A stretch of 64,000 nucleotides of DNA from contig NW_026944390.1 of the NCBI RefSeq assembly GCF_033439725.1, positions 1,984,001 to 2,048,000 of the forward strand, read 5' to 3'. Under the pieces are notes generated by a model. The model was not told where the DNA came from. It saw nothing but the letters and a program-made list of their open reading frames with translations, and searched no databases. Each line of letters opens with the position of its first letter. Within the stretch, counting starts at the first letter, position 1. The position numbers were made by a program, and so were the translations under genes. This stretch comes from Neurospora tetraspora (lineage: Eukaryota > Ascomycota > Sordariomycetes > Sordariales > Sordariaceae). Of the stretch, positions 60,020-64,000 are shown in pieces.

Positions 60020-61207
60020 TTTTTGCAACTTTTTTCTCCTCAGCCATCAAGCAAGCAACATCCTAACGGGAGCCTTTTTCGTGTGGCAGAAAAGAGCCTT
60101 TGGGTTAGGGTTAGGGTTAGAAAGAGCTTCTTCCCTTACTGCACTACTGAACACGGCCTAAAATACAAGGACGTAGAATAAGTGTTAAACAGACATCATA
60201 AAAATGATGGTGAAAAGAGCGATGAAAAAGGCGTTGACAATATAACGATGAAAAGACGTTGGGGAAAGGTGTATATGCGTATATTTTTTTTCGAGCAAGA
60301 TGTTGAGTAGGGCAGATCCTGGAGAGTAAGTAGCGATGTTGAGTGTTGGGATAGGTACTACTCTACCTCGGTTGAAGACTGACGACATGACTGAAGACTG
60401 ATGCTTGGATGATTGACGACTGAAAGTTTCAACAAGAAATCTTTTCACGTTTCATGATGCTTGTAAAGACTGAACGTCCCGCCGTATAACTGGATTACCT
60501 TGATAACATCCACGTGGTGTGGACCAAGTCATTTCTCCTCCATAACTTCATCACCGCGGATTCCATAAAGAGGCTGATGATGGATAAAGCGGTTGGAGAG
60601 AATCACAACGTTAGCTGCCCCGCTCATGGAAAGGGGCGTAATCGAACTCCCGAGTTGGAGTCCCACCACGGTAAGCGATCGTGTGGATTCTCGGGTTCAG
60701 CGGAGATGCATCATGAAAAGGAGCATTTCGTTATCAGAGCACTTGAAATCAGCATCAGAATGAACCAGCATTTTTATATGGTTTGAATATTTTCGAATGT
60801 CTAGCATAACGATTGTATGATGCTATTGCCATAATAGCCAGCCCACACAAAGTCGCAATCTAATCTGTTGGTATCTCCGTCACCTGTTAACCCTAAAGTA
60901 TCCGCCTTTTCAACCCATACCATGTTGTCATCATACGCGTCCAAAAAGCGTGCTATTTTCCATGCAGACCAAAATCCCAAATCTCCCCAAAACGCCGAGG
61001 ACCGAAGTCGGGAAGTGTATGTACAGCGAAAGGAACGTAGGTGCAGATGTATATCGCAATTCCGTCTTGCTTCTCTCTCACTGTACAAACCTGTGGTCAT
61101 TGCGCGCTATCTACGGCTAGAACCACAGCTTCCCATGCAAATTTTCATCCCCTTTGAAGTCTTCCATGAACAGAAGACTTCGTAAAGCCTCATCATTCTA
61201 ACTCCAC
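60020..61207. other. Intergenic between 5S copy and desaturase
   Basis: It contains a short interstitial telomere-type run at 60102-60120. The rest is the 3' flank of the minus-strand desaturase. No gene seen. Confidence 0.4.
60102..60120 (+). repeat. Short interstitial TTAGGG run
   Basis: Three telomere-type units in tandem (GGGTTAGGGTTAGGGTTAG). Too short to suggest a former chromosome end. Confidence 0.85.
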
Positions 61208-62768
61208 TCATGCCGCATCAGCCGTGGTAACGGGCGGAGTGACACGAGTAGGCTGAAGGCCAGCTCTAACGATCTTCTTGCCGGAAGAGTCGGTAACAGT
61301 GGCGATGTCCTTGTTCTCAGCCTGAGCACGCTTCCAGATCTCAACCTCGCAGCCGCCGCGGATGACACCGACGCGCATGGTGGAGAGAAGGTTGTGGGCA
61401 GCGTTGGAGTGGTTGTAGACACCACCGTTGAAGATGGCGGTAGCGTCCTTGCCAATAGCGGAGTTGATGAGGGCCTTGCCACCGGGGTGGTCCTGGATGA
61501 ACTTGGTGACATCGTGGATGACACCAGCGACAGCGATCCAGGCCTTGCCGTTCTTGGACTCCTGGACGAAGTCGTCCCAGCTGACAACGGGGAGGTTCTC
61601 GAGGGGAATACCCCAGTCAAGGGTGGCACGCTTCTGGTCGAGCTTCTTCTGCTGCTGCTGGAGACGGCCCTTCTCAATCTCGTTGTGGGGGAACTTCTTG
61701 AGGTCGTAGGCAAGACCGAGCTGCTTCCACGCCCAGATGCACCACTTCGTGGGGTCATACTGCCACCACTCAATAGCGTTGCGGAAATCGCTGGGGAACT
61801 CGTGGTGGAAGTTGTGGTAACCCTCACCAAGGGTGACGAGGGCAGTGATGACGTGATCTCTCGGTGAGTTGCGGTCGTCGAAGGGCTGGTCGCCGAGCCA
61901 GTGGGCAAGAGAGTTGACGCAGAAGGTAGCCTGCTGGATGAAGAAGATACGGAGGATACCGCCGTAGATGAAGCCACCAGCATAGTCACCCCAGCCGAGA
62001 CCGCAAATAAGGGTAGGGACGATGAGAGCCATGATGAGGACGCACTTGATGTAGTGCTTGTGCTGCCAAACGACGACGGGATCCTCGTTGAGATCGGTGA
62101 TGTCGGTACGGCCGATTCTCTTGGGGTTCTGCTTCATGACCATCCAGCCGATGTGGGAGTAGAGGAGACCCTTGCGGACCGAGTAGGGATCCTTGTCGGT
62201 ATCGGTGTATCTGTGGTGAGCACGGTGATCCCTGGACCACCAGCGGGCGGAACCCTCAACGGCGGCAGCACCACCAGCGGCGAGCCAGATCTTGAGAGGG
62301 AGGGTGGCCTTGTAAGAGGTGTGAGCCCAAAGTCTGTGGTAACCGGCAGCTAGAGGAGAGTGAGTTAGTCATTGACCCGTTTCTGATATTCTTGGACGCG
62401 GAGGATGCTTACTGATACCGAGACCGGCGAAGTAGTAGTAGACGATGGAGAAGATGATGGTCTTGGTCTGAGGGGGAACCCAGTAGGCGGAGATGAGACC
62501 GGCGAGGGGCACGAAGATGATGAAGGTGGTGTTCAGCCAGTTGACGTGCTTGTCTGTGAGGGAGATATTGTCAGCGTCTTGTTTGTTGTTTTCCTCAAGA
62601 GAAGGACATGTACTTACACCAGTTGCCCCAGGTGATGGGTATCTCGGTAATGTGAGGCTTCTTGAGGTCGTACTTCTTGCCTCTGAGAGGGACGAAGTCG
62701 GTGGTGCCATCGGGGATGTTCACAGCCTGGACCTCAGGCGGGATATCCGTGGCGGAAGTCGACGCCAT
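61208..62768 (-). CDS. ole1: Acyl-CoA delta-9 desaturase (stearoyl-CoA desaturase, OLE1-type)
   Basis: Exons 62768-62618, 62553-62413 and 62349-61208 (introns GTAAGT..CAG and GTAAGC..CTAG) give 477 aa. The N-terminal desaturase domain has four membrane segments and the three histidine boxes HRLWAH, HRAHH and HNFHH that bind the di-iron centre. The C-terminal 110 residues are a fused cytochrome b5 domain ([20 protein letters not shown], haem-ligand motif HPGGK), as in yeast Ole1, so the enzyme carries its own electron donor. It introduces the delta-9 double bond into palmitoyl- and stearoyl-CoA in the endoplasmic reticulum. The tail ends in a Thr/Pro-rich stretch. Intron positions break the codons of WYKHVNW and GITAGYH. 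Confidence 0.97.
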
Positions 62769-64000
62769 GGTGTCGATGTTGTTGTCGAGGGATGAAGTCG
62801 ACGACAAACTGAATGGGTTGTGGTGTTGAAAAGGTGTGGCCCGCTCTGTCGTTGCTGAGAACAACGAGTTGGGAAGAGTCGGGAGGGAGATGACCTAGGT
62901 CAAGTGGGCTGGAGGAAAGGGAAGGGAAAAAGTAGGAGTCGGGGCAGAGGTTATAAAGTAGCAAAAGAAAGCAGGTGGGAAGCTTGGCCCAAGGGTTCTC
63001 AGATCAAAGTCAAGCTTTGCCCGTGAAGTGGGTTCTCGGTTGGGAGGAGAGGACCCTTTGGTACTTGCAGATTGGAGTCCACCCACTCACTCCTGCTTGC
63101 TTCAGTGCTGCACACGTACTTTGTAGTGCGTGAATGCCCGCTAACCTGATTTTTACACCAACAAAGCGGATACAACAGGGCAGTGTCTATATTTATTAAG
63201 GTTCTGGGTATCCCCCAAAGGGAAGGTTCGGCGAACTGCTGTGATAACTCCCGTCAGGGCCTTCAAACTTTTTCGCCTCCCGTTCGCCCTAGGGCCGCAA
63301 ATCACAAGCAAATTTCGAGACACCAAACCTTAGACTGGCCAGACCCCGGCGAAGGCAGTGGAAACTGGTTGGGGTTTTCAGGGTATCGATTTCACAAGGC
63401 ATGTGCTTCTCACCAAGCAAGTGCTTTTGGGGCTTTGTTTTGGGGCTGTTTTGGCCCATGTTGGCGCTCTGTTGGCGCTCAGCCGGGCGAGCCATGCGTT
63501 GATCGCTCGTTTGTGTCGTCCTGAATTTGCCGTTGATAAGTTTTGTTGAGCAGAATGTTGGGGACATGTTCCCGTTGGTGCATTCAGGTCCAATCCAGGG
63601 CAGGTGGGGCCGTATAAGTCGGGAACAAACTGCGATTGGCTGGATATACTCGTTTGGGAAAGTATGGTCCGCGTACCTTGTACATTGTGGCGGCATGCCG
63701 CTCTACCCTGCTCGCTGCCTGTTTGTCACCCACTGTCTACCGTCCCACACTTGTTTGACTGGTACATGTGACATTGATAGCAATCAACCTGTGACTTCAC
63801 ACAACCCTTTCCCTCTTTCGCACAAAAGGTGTGGCAAGGTGAGGTCCATCTTTCGACTGGCTTTCTCCAGATGCTTCAGATCATCGACTTCAACGAAACT
63901 TGGGAATCGAACGACGAACCCGGCCTGTCCCGACTGACTCGACTTTGAGAATCTCAAAACTTGACAATGGAACATGCGGACAGCTGACGTGCGCCTCGGC
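62769..64000. other. Desaturase promoter/leader and right-edge intergenic DNA
   Basis: Upstream region of the minus-strand desaturase. No supported gene to the window end. Confidence 0.4.

Noticed and set aside
60601-60680. tRNA-like GTAATCGAACTCCCG segment
   Set aside because: The T-arm stem does not pair and no acceptor, D or anticodon arms can be built around it.
61198-61989. 263-codon frame overlapping the desaturase, Ser/Thr-rich
   Set aside because: Same-strand shadow frame of the desaturase, caused by its codon bias.
1-64000. CRISPR arrays, prokaryotic operon signals, retroelements or viral genes
   Set aside because: None seen; the window is eukaryotic and no reverse transcriptase, integrase, capsid or transposase coding sequence was recognised.

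Overview
This is a piece of a filamentous ascomycete chromosome. It is almost certainly Sordariales, and Neurospora or a very close relative fits best. The support is short phase-variable introns with GTRNGT donors and CTRAC-type branch points, C-rich third codon positions in housekeeping genes, an intron-bearing tRNA-Phe, a dispersed single 5S rRNA copy whose ends match the Neurospora 5S sequence, and repeat copies that differ from each other only by transitions, as repeat-induced point mutation (RIP) would leave.

Layout. 0-10.7 kb: a C2H2/Fungal_trans transcription factor (+, cut at the left edge), an F-box protein (+), a hotdog thioesterase with a Gln/His repeat (-), a relic inverted-repeat element, and PEX12 (+). 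11-15.5 kb: tRNA-Phe(GAA) (-), a long palindrome, and a RING-containing SNF2-family ATPase (-). 18.7-19.3 kb: AIM41/YqeY-like mitochondrial protein (-). 19.3-32 kb: a long gene-poor block. It has no long ORF, but it holds one intact-looking gene of ten small exons for a LaeA/UMTA-type SAM methyltransferase (-, 22227-23834), plus a 1.24 kb foldback repeat. 32-38 kb: cohesin loader SCC2/Mis4 (-), divergent from RPA12 (+) of RNA polymerase I. 39.9-41 kb: deoxyhypusine hydroxylase (-). 41.7-42.0 kb: a TA-flanked MITE. 42.3-44.1 kb: an Asteroid/XPG-like protein (-). 45-46.6 kb: ribose-phosphate pyrophosphokinase (+). 47.5-50.2 kb: a low-complexity protein with a long polyQ tract (-). 52.3-53.4 kb: a single-pass membrane protein with a Cys-containing ectodomain (+). 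54.7-58.7 kb: a large transcription factor with Zn2Cys6-like, TALE homeodomain and C2H2 modules followed by five copies of a helical repeat (+). 59.9-60.0 kb: an aberrant 5S rRNA copy. 61.2-62.8 kb: acyl-CoA delta-9 desaturase (-).

The genes are mostly unrelated housekeeping and regulatory loci, not an operon or a metabolic cluster. The least ordinary parts are the hidden methyltransferase gene in apparently empty DNA, the repeat architecture of the homeodomain factor, and several small repeat elements. Exon structures were worked out by hand from reading frame, splice consensus and family resemblance. No database search was run.
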